DNA of 64,000 nucleotides from Pedobacter indicus (GCF_003449035.1 NZ_QRGB01000001.1:1240001-1304000); one strand, 5' to 3'. Numbered from the stretch's first letter, positions 35,728-45,972 are shown. Translations and numbers: made by a program. The notes: generated by a model not told the origin, from the sequence alone.

Positions 35728-36981
35728 ATGTTATATTATTTAGTTCAATATCTTGAACAATACGTTCATATACCAGCCGGAGGTTTGTTTAACTACATTT
35801 CTTTCCGGACGGCAATGGCTGTTATTGTCTCGTTAATTATAACAACAGTATATGGAGGGCGACTAATCCGCCTCCTGCATAATAAGCAGGTAGGAGAGAC
35901 AGTCAGAAACTTGGGCCTAGAAGGTGAAAGTGAAAAACAAGGTACTCCCACTATGGGTGGTTTGATTATCTTGGGTGGTATCCTTGTTCCCACTATTCTT
36001 TTTGCAAAATTAGAGAATGTCTACGTTATCCTGATGATCGTTACAACCATTTGGATGGGTGCAATTGGCTTTCTGGATGACTACATTAAGGTTTTTAGGA
36101 AAAATAAAGAAGGTTTGGCGGGACGGTTTAAGATCATTGGGCAGGTGGGCCTAGGAATTATTATCGCCTGTACTATGCATTTTCATCCCGATATTCTGGT
36201 GCGTCAGAAAGTTCCGGTAAACAAGATTACGGAAGTGGATAGTGAGAATTTGACGGAACAGATGTCAAATAGCGGACGGACTTATTATACACAGGATGTA
36301 AAATCGACCGTAACCAATGTTCCTTTCTATAAGGAAAATGAATTTGACTATGGTAATGTACTGACAATTTTGGGCGTGCCTGCGGGAAAATTCGTGTTTC
36401 CTCTTTTTCTGGTCGTCGTTGTATTTATTGTTACCGCCGTGTCTAACGGAGCTAATATAACGGACGGGGTAGACGGTTTGGCTGCTGGTACTTCTGCTAT
36501 TATTGGCATTACACTCGCCATACTAGCGTATGTGTCGGGTAATACCATTTTTGCGGATTATCTAAACATCATGTACATTCCGAATTCGGGTGAGCTTGTT
36601 GTTTTTGCCGGAGCGTTTGTGGGTGCATGTGTAGGATTTTTATGGTATAACTCCTATCCCGCACAAGTTTTTATGGGCGATACGGGGAGCTTGGCTATTG
36701 GTGGGATCATAGCCGCCTTTGCTATTATGATCAGAAAAGAATTGTTGATTCCTGTATTATGTGGAGTGTTTTTAATTGAGTTGGTGTCTGTGATTATGCA
36801 GGTGTCCTATTTCAAGTATACAAAGAAAAAATATGGAGAAGGGATGAGGATTTTTCTGATGTCACCTCTTCACCATCATTTTCAGAAAAAAGGTTATCAC
36901 GAATCAAAGATTGTGACACGATTCTGGATCGTTGGGATTTTGTTAGCAATCATAACCATTGTAACGCTAAAAGTGCGCTAA
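35728..36981 (+). CDS. mraY: Phospho-N-acetylmuramoyl-pentapeptide-transferase
   Basis: 417 residues, ten or so transmembrane helices. It makes lipid I from UDP-MurNAc-pentapeptide and undecaprenyl phosphate. Conserved parts are [39 protein letters not shown] and the HHHFQKKG loop. It is longer than the roughly 360 residues of E. coli MraY because of an insertion of about 55 hydrophilic residues (about 152-206), probably an extramembrane loop. Three bp separate it from murE. Confidence 0.95.
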   Translation: MLYYLVQYLEQYVHIPAGGLFNYISFRTAMAVIVSLIITTVYGGRLIRLLHNKQVGETVRNLGLEGESEKQGTPTMGGLIILGGILVPTILFAKLENVYVILMIVTTIWMGAIGFLDDYIKVFRKNKEGLAGRFKIIGQVGLGIIIACTMHFHPDILVRQKVPVNKITEVDSENLTEQMSNSGRTYYTQDVKSTVTNVPFYKENEFDYGNVLTILGVPAGKFVFPLFLVVVVFIVTAVSNGANITDGVDGLAAGTSAIIGITLAILAYVSGNTIFADYLNIMYIPNSGELVVFAGAFVGACVGFLWYNSYPAQVFMGDTGSLAIGGIIAAFAIMIRKELLIPVLCGVFLIELVSVIMQVSYFKYTKKKYGEGMRIFLMSPLHHHFQKKGYHESKIVTRFWIVGILLAIITIVTLKVR

Positions 36982-38348
36982 TGTTGGATAGGGATAAAAA
37001 TATAGGTGGACAAAAGCTTGTCATTTTGGGAGCAGGTGAAAGCGGTGTAGGAGCTGCTATTCTCGCTCAGCAAAAGGGCTATGATGTTTTTGTTTCAGAT
37101 TATGGTGTAATCCCTGATGAGGTTAAACAGCAGATGGATGAACTTCGGATTTCTTATGAAGAAAAACAGCATTCTGAGCAGCTGATTTTAGAATCACAAC
37201 TAGTGATAAAGAGTCCGGGTATTCCACAGAATGCCCCAATTGTAAAGAAAATCCGAGAAGCGGGAATACCTGTTTTATCGGAAATTGAATTTGCCGCTCG
37301 CTATACAGATGCGCGGTTGATCGGTATCACCGGTTCGAATGGCAAGTCGACCACCGCAACGCTCACATGGTTTATCTTGAATAGGGCCGGTTTGAACGTG
37401 GGGCTTGCCGGGAATATCGGCAAAAGCTTCGCCTTGCAGGTAGCGAGGGAAAAGCATGATTATTACGTGCTGGAGATCAGTAGTTTCATGCTGGATGATT
37501 TTAAAAAGATGAAACTCGATATCGCGGTTTTGCTAAATATCACACCAGATCATTTGGATCGCTATGACTATCGAATGGAGAACTATGCTGCTTCGAAATT
37601 CAGAATTAGCGAGAATCAGGATAAAGACAGTGTATTCATCTACAATCAGGATGACGAGGAGATTCAGAAAGGACTTGAACAATATAGAACACCGGCGATA
37701 CATTACCCTTTTACACAAAAGAAAAAGCTTAGCGAAGGGGCCTATCTGGATATGGATGGCACGATGATAATAAACGTTTTAAATCAAGATATATTTGATA
37801 TGTCAATCAATGAATTAGCTCTACAGGGCAAACATAATGTCTATAATAATATGGCTTCCGGCATTGTAGCCAAAGTTCTCGAATTGCGAAATGAGTCGAT
37901 ACGGGAAAGTATGGGCGAATACCAAAACATCCCACATCGGCTAGAGCATGTTTCCCAGATCGGGGGTGTCAATTTTATCAATGATTCCAAAGCGACAAAT
38001 GTAAATTCTGTTTGGTATGCTCTGGAGAGTATGCCCGGAGATGTTGTGCTGATGATGGGTGGAGTCGATAAGGGCAACGACTATCATATTCTGAAAGATC
38101 TGGTTCGGAACAAGGTGACTGCAATTATCTGTATTGGAAAGGATAATCAGCGGATTCATGAAGCCTTTGCGGATGATACAGAAATTATTGTCAATACGGA
38201 AAATATGCAGGATGCTGTGACAATGGCGTTTCACTTGGCGAAGAAAGGAGATACTGTGTTGTTGTCACCGGCCTGTGCTAGTTTTGACTTATTTAAGAAT
38301 TATGAAGATCGGGGCGATCAGTTTAAAAAGGCTGTTCGTGATCTATAA
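36981..38348 (+). CDS. murD: UDP-MurNAc-L-alanine:D-glutamate ligase
   Basis: 455 residues. It adds D-Glu to UDP-MurNAc-L-Ala. An N-terminal Rossmann-like UDP-binding domain (LGAGESGVGAA), ATP loop GSNGKST (about 118-124), NITPDHLDRY and the C-terminal NDSKATN are visible. Its ATG shares one base with the mraY stop. Confidence 0.95.
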   Translation: MLDRDKNIGGQKLVILGAGESGVGAAILAQQKGYDVFVSDYGVIPDEVKQQMDELRISYEEKQHSEQLILESQLVIKSPGIPQNAPIVKKIREAGIPVLSEIEFAARYTDARLIGITGSNGKSTTATLTWFILNRAGLNVGLAGNIGKSFALQVAREKHDYYVLEISSFMLDDFKKMKLDIAVLLNITPDHLDRYDYRMENYAASKFRISENQDKDSVFIYNQDDEEIQKGLEQYRTPAIHYPFTQKKKLSEGAYLDMDGTMIINVLNQDIFDMSINELALQGKHNVYNNMASGIVAKVLELRNESIRESMGEYQNIPHRLEHVSQIGGVNFINDSKATNVNSVWYALESMPGDVVLMMGGVDKGNDYHILKDLVRNKVTAIICIGKDNQRIHEAFADDTEIIVNTENMQDAVTMAFHLAKKGDTVLLSPACASFDLFKNYEDRGDQFKKAVRDL

Positions 38349-38362
38349 AAGAAAATGGGTCT

Positions 38363-39529
38363 ATGGTAAATAAGGTATTTAGTAAATTAAAAGGCGATCG
38401 GTGGATTTGGATTATTGTTATCATCCTATCCTTATGGTCTATGCTGGCTGTATACAGTTCGGTTGGAACGCTTGCGTATAAGAATAGCATGGCGTCTGAA
38501 GTGTATCTTGTAAAGCACATGTCCATGATTATCGGCGGATTTGCCTTAATGTATTTCTCACATTTACTGGACTATCGTTATTACGCGGGTATTTCGAAGA
38601 TTTTGATGATTGTTACCATTCCTATTTTACTTTATACCTTGATTTTCGGAGAATCGATCAATGATGCGAACCGTTGGGTCACGATTCCTGTCATCAACCA
38701 AACTTTCCAGACTTCCGATTTAGCAAAGTTGGCTTTAATTACTTTTTTAGCGAGAATGTTAACGCGGAAGCAAGGAAACATCAAGGACGTTAAAAAGAGT
38801 TTTATACCTGTTATGGGATCCGTGTGTATCATCTTTGTATTGATCGCCTGGGCGAACCTTTCTACGGCTTTGATGCTTTTTGGAGTGAGTATTTTATTGT
38901 TGATTATCGGACGTATTAGTTTGAAACAAATCGCCTTGGTGTGTTTTGGAGGTGGACTCCTCCTGATATTGGTGATTTTCGTTGGACCACGTCGCGATAC
39001 CTATATTTCACGTGTCAATACGTACATGAAAGGAGGGGAGGCAGATCCCGATAAATCCTATCAGTCAGATCATTCGAAAATAGCGATTGCCACGGGTGGC
39101 TTCTTTGGCAAAGGACCTGGAAATAGTACGGAAAGAAATGTATTACCACACCCATACTCCGATTTTATCTTCGCAATTATTGTTGAGGAATATGGCGCGT
39201 TGGGCGGGGTTGTTTTGGTAGCGTTGTACATCGTGTTCATGTATCGATGCATACGGATCGTAACACAGAGTCCCAAAGCCTTTGGAGCGCTATTGGCAGC
39301 TGGTTTGGGCTTTAGTTTAACAATACAAGCTTTAGCTAACATGGCTGTAGCTGTGGGGTTGGGACCAGTGACGGGAGTGCCCTTACCGTTAGTAAGTATG
39401 GGTGGTACGTCGATTTTATTTACCAGCATCGCTTTGGGAATTATATTGAGTGTAAGCAGGAATATTGAGGAAGTGAGATCTGAATCATCAAAAAAAGTAA
39501 TCGTCGGTGAAATTCCGGCTATGGGATAA
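38363..39529 (+). CDS. ftsW: Septal peptidoglycan polymerase FtsW
   Basis: 388 residues, about ten transmembrane segments of the SEDS family. Conserved: AVYSSVGTLAY, DANRWVTIP, the large extracytoplasmic loop with HPYSDFIFAIIVEEYG, and GPVTGVPLPLVSMGGTS near the C-terminus. It polymerises septal glycan with the PBP above. It lies between murD and murG, the usual order. Confidence 0.95.
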   Translation: MVNKVFSKLKGDRWIWIIVIILSLWSMLAVYSSVGTLAYKNSMASEVYLVKHMSMIIGGFALMYFSHLLDYRYYAGISKILMIVTIPILLYTLIFGESINDANRWVTIPVINQTFQTSDLAKLALITFLARMLTRKQGNIKDVKKSFIPVMGSVCIIFVLIAWANLSTALMLFGVSILLLIIGRISLKQIALVCFGGGLLLILVIFVGPRRDTYISRVNTYMKGGEADPDKSYQSDHSKIAIATGGFFGKGPGNSTERNVLPHPYSDFIFAIIVEEYGALGGVVLVALYIVFMYRCIRIVTQSPKAFGALLAAGLGFSLTIQALANMAVAVGLGPVTGVPLPLVSMGGTSILFTSIALGIILSVSRNIEEVRSESSKKVIVGEIPAMG

Positions 39530-39533
39530 AACA

Positions 39534-40649
39534 ATGAATGGCAAACGGATCATAATCAGTGGTGGCGGAACGGGTGGACATATATTCCCGGCCGTATCGA
39601 TAGCGAATGCTTTAAAACGCATTGCGCCAGATACTGAGGTGCTGTTTGTTGGGGCTTTGGGGAGGATGGAAATGGAACGCGTTCCAGCGGCGGGATACCG
39701 GATTGTCGGGCTCGATATTCAAGGTTTTAATCGCTCATCCCTGTGGATGAATATCAAGCTGCCCTTTAAATTGATAAAAAGCCTGCGCAAAGCGCGAAAA
39801 ATATTAGAAGAGTTCAAACCGCATGTAGCGGTTGGTGTTGGTGGGTATGCGTCTGGCCCATTGTTGCATGTTGCGGGAAATGCCTCGGTACCCTATATCA
39901 TTCAAGAACAGAATTCTTATGCGGGGATGACGAATAAACGTTTGGCAAGTAAAGCGAGTAAAATCTGCGTTGCTTTTGAACATATGGATCGTTTTTTCCC
40001 GAAAGACAAAATTATGCTGACTGGTAATCCGATCCGACAGGAATCAGTTGCGATCGAAGGCAAGCGGCAAGCGGCTCTGAACCATTTCAACCTATCAGCT
40101 GAAAGGAAGACTATTTTGGTGATTGGTGGAAGCCTGGGTTCTTCAACGCTAAACAAAAGCGTCATAGCGGCAATCGATTTGTTGATCGAGCAGGATCTAC
40201 AAGTTATTTGGCAATGCGGAAAGTATTATTTTGAATCATATCGCGCCCGGATTAGTGAAAGGCAGGGTGAGTACGTTAAAATTTATGCGTTTATGGATCA
40301 AATGGATTACGCCTATGCTGCTGCGGACGTCATCGTATCCCGGGCTGGGGCAGGTACGATTTCAGAATTATGTGTAATCGGTAAACCAGTTGTTTTGGTC
40401 CCTTCGCCGAATGTTGCGGAGGATCATCAAACGATAAATGCTAGATCATTGGTTGATAGAAGTGCCGCACTTATGGTTTCAGATGTTGATGCGGAAGAAA
40501 AATTAATGGCGAAGGTTATGGCTTTGCTTGCAGATGATGACGAATGTGATCGTCTTTCAACGGAGATAAAAAAAATGGCAATCGCAGATGCAGACGTTGT
40601 GATAGCTGAAGAAGTTTTAAAATTAGCAGACAGGAATGAATATCGATAA
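39534..40649 (+). CDS. murG: UDP-GlcNAc:undecaprenyl-PP-MurNAc-pentapeptide transferase
   Basis: 371 residues from the ATG at 39534. An upstream in-frame GTG at 39507 would overlap ftsW and add nine non-conserved residues, so it is rejected. It converts lipid I to lipid II at the inner face of the membrane. The GT28 motifs ISGGGTGGHIFPA, GGYASGP, GGSLGSSTLN and the nucleotide-sugar SRAGAGTISE are present. Confidence 0.95.
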   Translation: MNGKRIIISGGGTGGHIFPAVSIANALKRIAPDTEVLFVGALGRMEMERVPAAGYRIVGLDIQGFNRSSLWMNIKLPFKLIKSLRKARKILEEFKPHVAVGVGGYASGPLLHVAGNASVPYIIQEQNSYAGMTNKRLASKASKICVAFEHMDRFFPKDKIMLTGNPIRQESVAIEGKRQAALNHFNLSAERKTILVIGGSLGSSTLNKSVIAAIDLLIEQDLQVIWQCGKYYFESYRARISERQGEYVKIYAFMDQMDYAYAAADVIVSRAGAGTISELCVIGKPVVLVPSPNVAEDHQTINARSLVDRSAALMVSDVDAEEKLMAKVMALLADDDECDRLSTEIKKMAIADADVVIAEEVLKLADRNEYR

Positions 40650-41997
40650 TATAAAATATGTTTACCTGATCGGTATTGGCGGAATTGGGATGAGCGGGCT
40701 TGCTCGCTATTTTAATCATCTTGGTTATTGGGTAGAAGGCTATGATAAAACAGAAACATCCTTGACCCGGCAGCTCGAAGAAGAGGGGATTCGTATTGTT
40801 TATAAAGATGACCCGTCGACGGTGCCTGGCGAAGTTTTAAATAACCTTGAGGAAACATTGGTTATTTATACACCTGCTATACCTAAGGATTCAAAAATCA
40901 TTCGTGTCTTTCGAGATAAAGGACACGGACTACATAAGCGTTCGGAGGTGTTAGGCTTACTAAGTGCTCAAAAATATACCATCGCTATTGCCGGTACACA
41001 TGGTAAAACGACGACCTCGACGATGGTTGCTCATATTTTAACTGATAGCGGCTTTCCGTGCTCAGCTTTCTTGGGTGGTATTGCAACGAATTATAATACG
41101 AATGCGCTATTCTCAGATAGTGAGGTTATGGTTGTTGAAGCAGATGAATTTGACCGTTCATTCTTAACCTTGCATCCTGATATTGCCATCGTGACATCGA
41201 TGGATGCAGACCATCTGGATATTTACGGCAGCCATGAGCAGCTCAAAGACTCTTTCAGGCTCTTTATAGATCAGGTTAAAGGAACCGGTGTGCGCATTGT
41301 TCACGAAGGACTAGACTTGCCGTCCGACTGGGTTTATGGAATGAATTCCGGGACGCTGATTCATGCATCCAATGTACGCATCATAAATGGTGAATTTTAT
41401 TTTGACTACCATCAGGGCGGTGAACGGATTGAAGATATTCGCTTGGGTATTGCTGGTGGACATAATGTAGAGAATGCAGTTGCCGCGATTGCCGCATCAA
41501 GGGCATATGGTGTTCCGAACGAGTCAATCAAGAAATCGCTGGCAAGCTTCAAAGGTATTAAAAGACGCTTCCAGTATATTGTTAAGAATGAACGGCACAT
41601 CTATATCGATGATTACGCTCATCACCCGACAGAGTTGGCGGCATGCTTGGACGCAGTAAATAGTATTTATCCGAATAAAAAGCTGACGGTTGTTTTTCAG
41701 CCACACTTATTCTCTAGAACCAGGGATTTTGTGGATGACTTTGCAGCTGTTTTGAGTAATGATCAGATCGATAAACTTATCCTTTTGCCAATTTACCCTG
41801 CAAGGGAAGAGCCTATTGAAGGGGTTGATTCAGAGTGGTTGTTAGGAAAGGTAACGCTAGGTGAAAAACAATTAATGAGTCCTGAAGAAGCACTGGCATA
41901 TGTTGAGAAGGAGATGCCGGAGTTGGTTGTGACCGTTGGAGCTGGTGATATAGACCGTTTGGTTAAACCGATTGAACAGATATTGACGAATGCTTAA
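40636..41997 (+). CDS. murC: UDP-N-acetylmuramate:L-alanine ligase
   Basis: 453 residues. It adds the first stem-peptide residue. N-terminal IGIGGIGMSGLARY, ATP loop GTHGKTT (about 120-126), VVEADEFDRSF, DDYAHHPTE and QPHLFSRT are diagnostic of MurC. It overlaps murG by 14 bp and ftsQ by 8 bp. Confidence 0.96.
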   Translation: MNIDNIKYVYLIGIGGIGMSGLARYFNHLGYWVEGYDKTETSLTRQLEEEGIRIVYKDDPSTVPGEVLNNLEETLVIYTPAIPKDSKIIRVFRDKGHGLHKRSEVLGLLSAQKYTIAIAGTHGKTTTSTMVAHILTDSGFPCSAFLGGIATNYNTNALFSDSEVMVVEADEFDRSFLTLHPDIAIVTSMDADHLDIYGSHEQLKDSFRLFIDQVKGTGVRIVHEGLDLPSDWVYGMNSGTLIHASNVRIINGEFYFDYHQGGERIEDIRLGIAGGHNVENAVAAIAASRAYGVPNESIKKSLASFKGIKRRFQYIVKNERHIYIDDYAHHPTELAACLDAVNSIYPNKKLTVVFQPHLFSRTRDFVDDFAAVLSNDQIDKLILLPIYPAREEPIEGVDSEWLLGKVTLGEKQLMSPEEALAYVEKEMPELVVTVGAGDIDRLVKPIEQILTNA

Positions 41998-42808
41998 AAG
42001 ATTGAAACATATACGCTGGAAAAGAGTGCTACTGCTTTTTGTGTGGGCGGCTAGTTTAAGTGGCCTGTTCGTCCTCATGAGCTTTATTTCCGTAAAAAGC
42101 AACGATTTGGCTTGTCGTGATCTGGTCGTTATTATTCCGGGAGAGCAGTCGTTCGTAGCAAGGCAGGATATTGATCAGCTGATCTTGGAGAAGCATGGGG
42201 AGGTAGTTGGCCGGACATTAAAATCATTGCCGATTCATGATATAGAGGCTGACTTGAGGTCCATTCCATTTATCGAAAATGCGCTTGTCAATATGGATAT
42301 GAATGGGAAGGTTGAGATTCGGATCAATCAGCGGGAAGCTGTATTACGTGTTATCAACCGAAAAGGGGAAGATTTTTATCTGGATAAGAATCTAATAAAG
42401 ATACCACTTTCTAATCATTATGCACCCAATGTATTGGTTGCGAACGGTATGATCAATGAAGACTATGGATCAGGCTTGGATAGTGTTCAGAGTGATGTTT
42501 TGAAGGGGCTTTATGCGATTGCTGAGTATGTTGAGCAGGATTCTATTTGGGAAGCGCAGATTGAGCAGTTGTATGTTAACAGGGATGGGGAGATCGAAAT
42601 GGTGCCTCGGGTAGGTAGTCATCAGATTATTTTAGGGAATGCGGATTCGCTGGATCTAAAGTTTGAAAAATTGCGTTTGTTTTATAAACACATTGTCCCA
42701 AAAGTGGGGTGGGATACATATAAGGGGGTGAATTTAAGTTTTGCAAATCAGATAGTTTGTATAAGGAAAGAAGAAAATCTTATTAATAATAACAGCATTA
42801 ATCAATAA
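41990..42808 (+). CDS. ftsQ: Cell division protein FtsQ
   Basis: 272 residues: a basic N-terminus, one transmembrane helix (about residues 12-31), then a periplasmic POTRA-type region (about 45-115, with IEADLRSIPFIENALVNMDMNGKVEIRI) and a beta domain. Position between murC and ftsA and the topology support FtsQ. It links FtsL/DivIC to the ring. Confidence 0.9.
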   Translation: MLKRLKHIRWKRVLLLFVWAASLSGLFVLMSFISVKSNDLACRDLVVIIPGEQSFVARQDIDQLILEKHGEVVGRTLKSLPIHDIEADLRSIPFIENALVNMDMNGKVEIRINQREAVLRVINRKGEDFYLDKNLIKIPLSNHYAPNVLVANGMINEDYGSGLDSVQSDVLKGLYAIAEYVEQDSIWEAQIEQLYVNRDGEIEMVPRVGSHQIILGNADSLDLKFEKLRLFYKHIVPKVGWDTYKGVNLSFANQIVCIRKEENLINNNSINQ

Positions 42809-42814
42809 ACAGGT

Positions 42815-44158
42815 ATGGAAAAAAGAGTTACAACCAAGCATGAGGCTCCAATTGTGGTGGGCCTCGATATCGGTACCACAAAGATTTGTGTGACCGTTGG
42901 AAGGCGCAGTGGAGCGAATAAGATAGAGGTATTGGGGGTTGGACATGCCGAGTCTTCTGGTGTAAACCGAGGGATGGTTGCCAATATTCAAAAAACGGTA
43001 TCCAGTATTGTACAGGCCGTTGAGATAGCTAGTGCGCAATCGAACGTCAATATTAACGTGGTTCATGTTGGAATTGCCGGACAACATATTAAGAGTCTAC
43101 AGCATCGGGGGATCCTGACCCGAAAGGATGATACTGAAATTTCAAGAAAAGACATCGAGCAACTGGTGGAGGACATGTATAAATTGGTTCTTCCTCCGGG
43201 GGAAGAAATTATTCATGTTTTACCTCAGGAGTTTACGATTGATAATGAACCTGGTATTAAGGATCCGATCGGTATGGCAGGCAGACGAATGGAGGCTAAT
43301 TTTCACATCATTTCTGGACACGTTAGTGCTGTTAAAAATATCCAGAAATGTGTAACCAAGGCAAATTTGGAGGCACAGGAGCTTATCCTTGAACCTCTGG
43401 CATCATCTGAGGCTGTTTTAGGCGAAGATGAAAAGGATGCCGGCGTGGTGTTGGTCGATATTGGTGGGGGTACGACTGATGTTGCTATATTCCATGAAGG
43501 AATTATCCGACATACAGCGGTTATTCCTTTAGGGGGTAATATTGTAACGGAAGATATTAAGCAGGGTTGTTCGGTTTTAAGAAACCAGGCCGAGCTGCTT
43601 AAAATCCGTTTCGGATCTGCGCTTGCCGATGAAAATAGGGATAACGAGATTATCAGTGTTCCCGGTCTACGAGGCCGCGATCACAAAGAGATCTCAGTTA
43701 AAAATTTGGCTTATATCATCCAGGCTAGAATGGAGGAGATTATAGAGCACGTTTATTATGAGATTAAGTCGTCGGGTTACGAGCGGAAGTTGATAGGAGG
43801 TATTGTGATAACCGGTGGCGGGGCACAGTTGAAACACCTGGTTCAGCTTGTGGAATATGTAACCGGGCTGGATTGTCGGGTAGGTTTTCCGAATGAACAC
43901 TTGGCTAAAAATGAAGAATTGCCTAAGAAGGTATTCGAGGAATTAAAAAGTCCGCTTTACGCTACCGGCATCGGTTTGTTGATCAAAGGAATTGAAACCG
44001 CCGAATATCATACTGACTTAAGTGAAGAAAAAGGAAAATTGGACATCGCGGGCATTTCGGAGCGAGGTCGCTCACGATTTGGTTTCCTTGATCGGATTGT
44101 TAAATTCATCAATGACGATACGAATATCAACGTTGATGACAAAGATTATACGCGCTAG
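42815..44158 (+). CDS. ftsA: Cell division protein FtsA
   Basis: 447 residues. An actin-fold ATPase that tethers FtsZ to the membrane. Phosphate 1 loop GLDIGTTKICV, the phosphate 2 block VLVDIGGGTTDVAIF and the adenosine block GGIVITGGGAQLKHL are visible. The C-terminus (GRSRFGFLDRIVKFIND) forms the expected membrane-targeting amphipathic helix, followed by a short acidic tail. Confidence 0.95.
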   Translation: MEKRVTTKHEAPIVVGLDIGTTKICVTVGRRSGANKIEVLGVGHAESSGVNRGMVANIQKTVSSIVQAVEIASAQSNVNINVVHVGIAGQHIKSLQHRGILTRKDDTEISRKDIEQLVEDMYKLVLPPGEEIIHVLPQEFTIDNEPGIKDPIGMAGRRMEANFHIISGHVSAVKNIQKCVTKANLEAQELILEPLASSEAVLGEDEKDAGVVLVDIGGGTTDVAIFHEGIIRHTAVIPLGGNIVTEDIKQGCSVLRNQAELLKIRFGSALADENRDNEIISVPGLRGRDHKEISVKNLAYIIQARMEEIIEHVYYEIKSSGYERKLIGGIVITGGGAQLKHLVQLVEYVTGLDCRVGFPNEHLAKNEELPKKVFEELKSPLYATGIGLLIKGIETAEYHTDLSEEKGKLDIAGISERGRSRFGFLDRIVKFINDDTNINVDDKDYTR

Positions 44159-44218
44159 TTTTCCACAATTGGCAATTTTTCAACAAAGGACTTGTTTCTT
44201 GAAAAGATTTGTGGAAAA
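44159..44218. promoter_or_regulatory. Nested inverted repeats with two DnaA-box-like sites, ftsA-ftsZ spacer
   Basis: Outer arms TTTTCCACAA (44159-44168) and TTGTGGAAAA (44209-44218) are perfect. Inside lie TTTTCAA (44177-44183) with TTGAAAA (44199-44205), and AACAA (44182-44186) with TTGTT (44192-44196) around AGGAC. Each outer arm contains TTTTCCACA, matching TTWTNCACA. The right arm overlaps the TTTG of the ftsZ promoter. Confidence 0.6.
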
Positions 44219-44236
44219 GTGGTAATATTACATTAG
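44208..44236 (+). promoter_or_regulatory. Candidate ftsZ promoter
   Basis: TTTG (44208-44211), 17 nt, TACATTAG (44229-44236), one base off TAnnTTTG and two short of the ideal spacing. It would give ftsZ a leader of about 50 nt and expression separate from the upstream cluster. Confidence 0.45.
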
Positions 44237-44295
44237 AATAACTGAATAGAATTAAAATAGTACCGAGCTCAATAAGAGTTAAAAGATAAATTGAT

Positions 44296-45972
44296 ATGGC
44301 AGAATTAAAATTCGAAATGATTAAAGAGCAAGCATCGATTATCAAAGTAATTGGTGTTGGTGGCGGTGGAGGAAACGCTGTTAACCATATGTACAGACAA
44401 GGAATTAGTGGGGTAGACTTTATTATCTGCAATACGGATGCACAAGCACTGGAATTGAGCCCGATACCCAATAAAGTACAATTGGGATCGAGTTTGACCG
44501 AGGGCATGGGTGCGGGATCCGATCCGGATGTTGGAGAAAATTCTGCTATCGAAAGTATCGAAGATATTAAACGCATGTTGGGTGTGAACACCAAGATGTT
44601 ATTCATCACCGCCGGAATGGGAGGTGGTACTGGTACAGGAGCGAGTCCGGTTCTGGCAAAAGCTGCTAAAGAACTAGGGATCTTGACTGTTGCTATTGTA
44701 ACTACGCCTTTTACCTTTGAAGGGAAACGGAGAAAAATACAAGCAGAAGAAGGTTTAGAAGAGTTAAAGAAGTATGTTGATTCTTATTTGGTAATATCCA
44801 ATGACCGTCTTCGTGAAATCTTTGGCAATTTGACTATGGGAGCGGCATTTGCTAAAGCTGATGATATTTTAACGACCGCAGCAAAAGGAATTGCTGAAAT
44901 CATCACGATACCGGGTTATGTCAATGTGGACTTTAAGGATGTCCGTACTGTTATGAACGATAGCGGTGTGGCAATCATGGGTAGTGATAAGGCAGAGGGT
45001 GATAATCGGGCTCAAAAAGCTGTTGAAGGTGCTTTGGCATCTCCGTTATTAAAGGATAATGAAATCGAAGGTGCTCGCTATATTCTTCTTAATATAACTT
45101 CTGGAAAGAAAGAAGTAACGATGGATGAGGTCTCAACGATTACTGACTTTATTCAAAGCCAGGCGGGAATGACGGCCGATTTGATTTGGGGTAATTGTGT
45201 GGATGAATCTTTGGAAGAATCTCTTTCTGTGACCATCATTGCCACCGGTTTTCAAACTGCGGAGGATCGCTTGAAAGAAAAAGAAAACCAACGTATTGAA
45301 ATTCCCTTGGAAGAGGTGCCATTGGTGAGGCCGGTTAATCAGATAAATCCTAGCCGTTCGGTTGAGAGCGCGGCTACGGCGGAAGTGAAAGATGAAGCAA
45401 ATACTCCAATAGCTGGGAATCCTCAGGCGGAAAAGGCTAAAACACCACCGGCTGACCTATTTAGTAATCCTTCGAGAAAAAGCAATACGGGTGCTCAGGC
45501 GGAATCATCCGAACGCCCGATCGTCCGTCATACATTGGTCGAAGAAGATGTAGAGGAAGACGGTGCTGACGAAAAAAAGGATGATGAATATGTATTAAAG
45601 GAAAGTGAAACTCAGTTCTTTTTTGATATACCGAAAGAAACGGAAGAGAGAGAAGAACCACAACAAGCCTTTAGTCCAGCAGAAGAGGCAAAGCCGAATC
45701 CAGATGCTGATCGTACCGAAGAGTCTGTCGAGGAGCAGTTAAGAAAAGCAAAAGAAAGAATTTTGCGTTTGCGTGATTTAGGAATGAAATTGCGCTCAGC
45801 GAGCGGACTACAAGAAATTGAAAACGAGCCAGCATATAAAAGAAAGCAAATGGCTTTAGAAAATGTAGTACATTCATCTGAATCTCATGTATCTCGTTTT
45901 ACATTATCCAAGGATAATGATGAGACGGGGATACGACCGAATAACAGCTTCCTGCACGATAACGTGGACTAA
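44296..45972 (+). CDS. ftsZ: Cell division protein FtsZ
   Basis: 558 residues. A tubulin-like GTPase forming the Z ring. GVGGGGGNAVNHM opens the GTPase domain, the tubulin signature GGGTGTG is at about 110-116, and the core ends near residue 320. The remaining roughly 240 residues are a long, acidic, low-complexity linker, as in many Bacteroidota, ending in a conserved C-terminal peptide (GIRPNNSFLHDNVD) that likely binds FtsA. It is separated from ftsA by 137 bp with its own control region. Confidence 0.96.
   Translation: MAELKFEMIKEQASIIKVIGVGGGGGNAVNHMYRQGISGVDFIICNTDAQALELSPIPNKVQLGSSLTEGMGAGSDPDVGENSAIESIEDIKRMLGVNTKMLFITAGMGGGTGTGASPVLAKAAKELGILTVAIVTTPFTFEGKRRKIQAEEGLEELKKYVDSYLVISNDRLREIFGNLTMGAAFAKADDILTTAAKGIAEIITIPGYVNVDFKDVRTVMNDSGVAIMGSDKAEGDNRAQKAVEGALASPLLKDNEIEGARYILLNITSGKKEVTMDEVSTITDFIQSQAGMTADLIWGNCVDESLEESLSVTIIATGFQTAEDRLKEKENQRIEIPLEEVPLVRPVNQINPSRSVESAATAEVKDEANTPIAGNPQAEKAKTPPADLFSNPSRKSNTGAQAESSERPIVRHTLVEEDVEEDGADEKKDDEYVLKESETQFFFDIPKETEEREEPQQAFSPAEEAKPNPDADRTEESVEEQLRKAKERILRLRDLGMKLRSASGLQEIENEPAYKRKQMALENVVHSSESHVSRFTLSKDNDETGIRPNNSFLHDNVD

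Noticed and set aside
39507-39533. Upstream GTG start for murG
   Set aside because: Overlaps ftsW and adds nine non-conserved residues before the conserved glycine-rich loop.
39070-39534. 154-codon minus-strand open frame
   Set aside because: Lies fully opposite ftsW, has no start-site signal and shows no recognisable protein pattern; antisense shadow.
44127-44609. 160-codon minus-strand open frame over the ftsA-ftsZ spacer and ftsZ 5' end
   Set aside because: Mirrors the ftsZ coding sequence and the palindromic spacer; hydrophobic low-complexity translation, no family features.
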